Shown here piece by piece: positions 63,762-64,000 of a DNA stretch of 64,000 nucleotides; positions within the stretch are counted from its first letter, which is position 1; each line of letters starts with the position of its first letter. The stretch is from the NCBI GenBank assembly GCA_019359395.1, contig JAHHHK010000019.1, forward strand, positions 91,343 through 155,342, given 5' to 3'. The notes under the pieces are model-generated. The model was given only the letters and a program-made list of their open reading frames with translations, was not told the DNA's origin and ran no database searches. Source of the stretch: Komarekiella atlantica HA4396-MV6 (GTDB lineage Bacteria; Cyanobacteriota; Cyanobacteriia; Cyanobacteriales; Nostocaceae). The translations under genes and the position numbers were made by a program.

Positions 63762-63926
63762 TCAATAATTTTGTGTTGCTTCAATTGTGGAATTCTTATT
63801 TATATTGTCTCTTAAATAATTGATAAGAGCATGAGTCCAATTCTGCTTGAACTGCTTACCGTCTTCATAACTCAGGCGTTGCTGAATAAAGGGATGAATT
63901 AACTTATGCAGGTACAGTTTGATACT
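63762..63926 (-). CDS. C-terminal end of an upstream operon gene (interrupted or cut by window edge)
   Basis: The frame is open from 63926 (a TGA lies at 63927-63929) to TGA at 63762 and reads SIKLYLHKLIHPFIQQRLSY followed by EDGKQFKQNWTHALINYLRD, clearly protein-like. It has no ATG. A second frame enters from the window edge (SEQMLRYSIKLLLHYLKYQT) and ends at 63904, overlapping the first by some 20 bases, so a single frameshift would join them. The family is not recognised. Its stop overlaps the ribosome site of the nuclease-like gene, so it is part of the same operon. Confidence 0.4.
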   Translation of the reverse strand, partial: SIKLYLHKLIHPFIQQRLSYEDGKQFKQNWTHALINYLRDNINKNSTIEATQNY

Positions 63927-64000
63927 TCAAATAATGGAGTAACAATTTAATTGAGTATCTCAGCATTTGTTCTGACTTGGAATAACATAAAGTTTTTCGG

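Noticed and set aside
63912..63925. NtcA-type site GTA-N8-TAC
   Set aside because: It lies inside a protein-like reading frame near the window edge and the motif is too short to trust alone.

Overview
The window looks like chromosomal DNA of a filamentous, heterocyst-forming type cyanobacterium (Nostoc/Anabaena-like). Evidence seen: the octamer GCGATCGC occurs very often, heptanucleotide tandem repeats typical of Nostocales are scattered between genes, and two unmistakable photosystem II genes (psbM, psbK) are present. No rRNA, tRNA, CRISPR array, prophage or complete insertion sequence was recognised.

Layout. 0-2.5 kb: start of a pentapeptide-repeat protein, a nested repeat element and an orphan GlfT2-like N-terminal domain. 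2.9-9.8 kb: UV damage endonuclease, an Hsp70-like protein, a lone sugar-ABC permease, a pilin-like secreted protein next to purN, then a repeat-rich stretch. 9.8-18 kb: CPBP protease, DUF3326 protein, ferredoxin, aconitase B (with a palindromic repeat inside the reading frame), CsbD and two stress-type membrane proteins. 18-27.2 kb: a large hybrid histidine kinase, a two-gene unit (vWA protein plus FIS-like HTH protein) separated by a 12 x 21 bp minisatellite, and a secreted TPR protein. 27-41 kb: DUF5895 protein, MltA operon, PhnD-like lipoprotein, an SDR/metallo-beta-lactamase pair of different base composition, an SLH-anchored glycoside hydrolase, Uma2 nuclease and a beta-helix exoprotein. 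41-48 kb: PhoD under a probable Pho box, Orn/Lys/Arg decarboxylase, DUF2059 protein and a caspase-like protease with TPRs. 48-57 kb: dus, psbM, 2Fe-2S protein, psbK, tgt, cobS, comF, GNAT, two VOC proteins and miaE. 57.5-64 kb: modA, an ABC ATPase, a decayed HTH gene, and the distal part of a minus-strand operon of two RAMP (Cas7-like) proteins, a Csx19-like protein, an OB-fold protein and a PD-(D/E)XK-like nuclease, cut by the right window edge.

Most genes are housekeeping or typical cyanobacterial accessory genes. The intergenic DNA is unusually rich in small mobile repeats. A family of short modules with ends CTTGAAAAGTT/AACTTTTCG, mostly flanked by CTGT, occurs at least nine times, twice as tandem pairs. 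Other miniature inverted-repeat elements are nested in each other. Several decayed genes (HTH, GUN4, NUDIX, a 42 bp repeat gene) lie in the gaps. The best candidate for an unusual system is the RAMP operon at the right edge; the vWA/FIS-HTH pair with its minisatellite is second.
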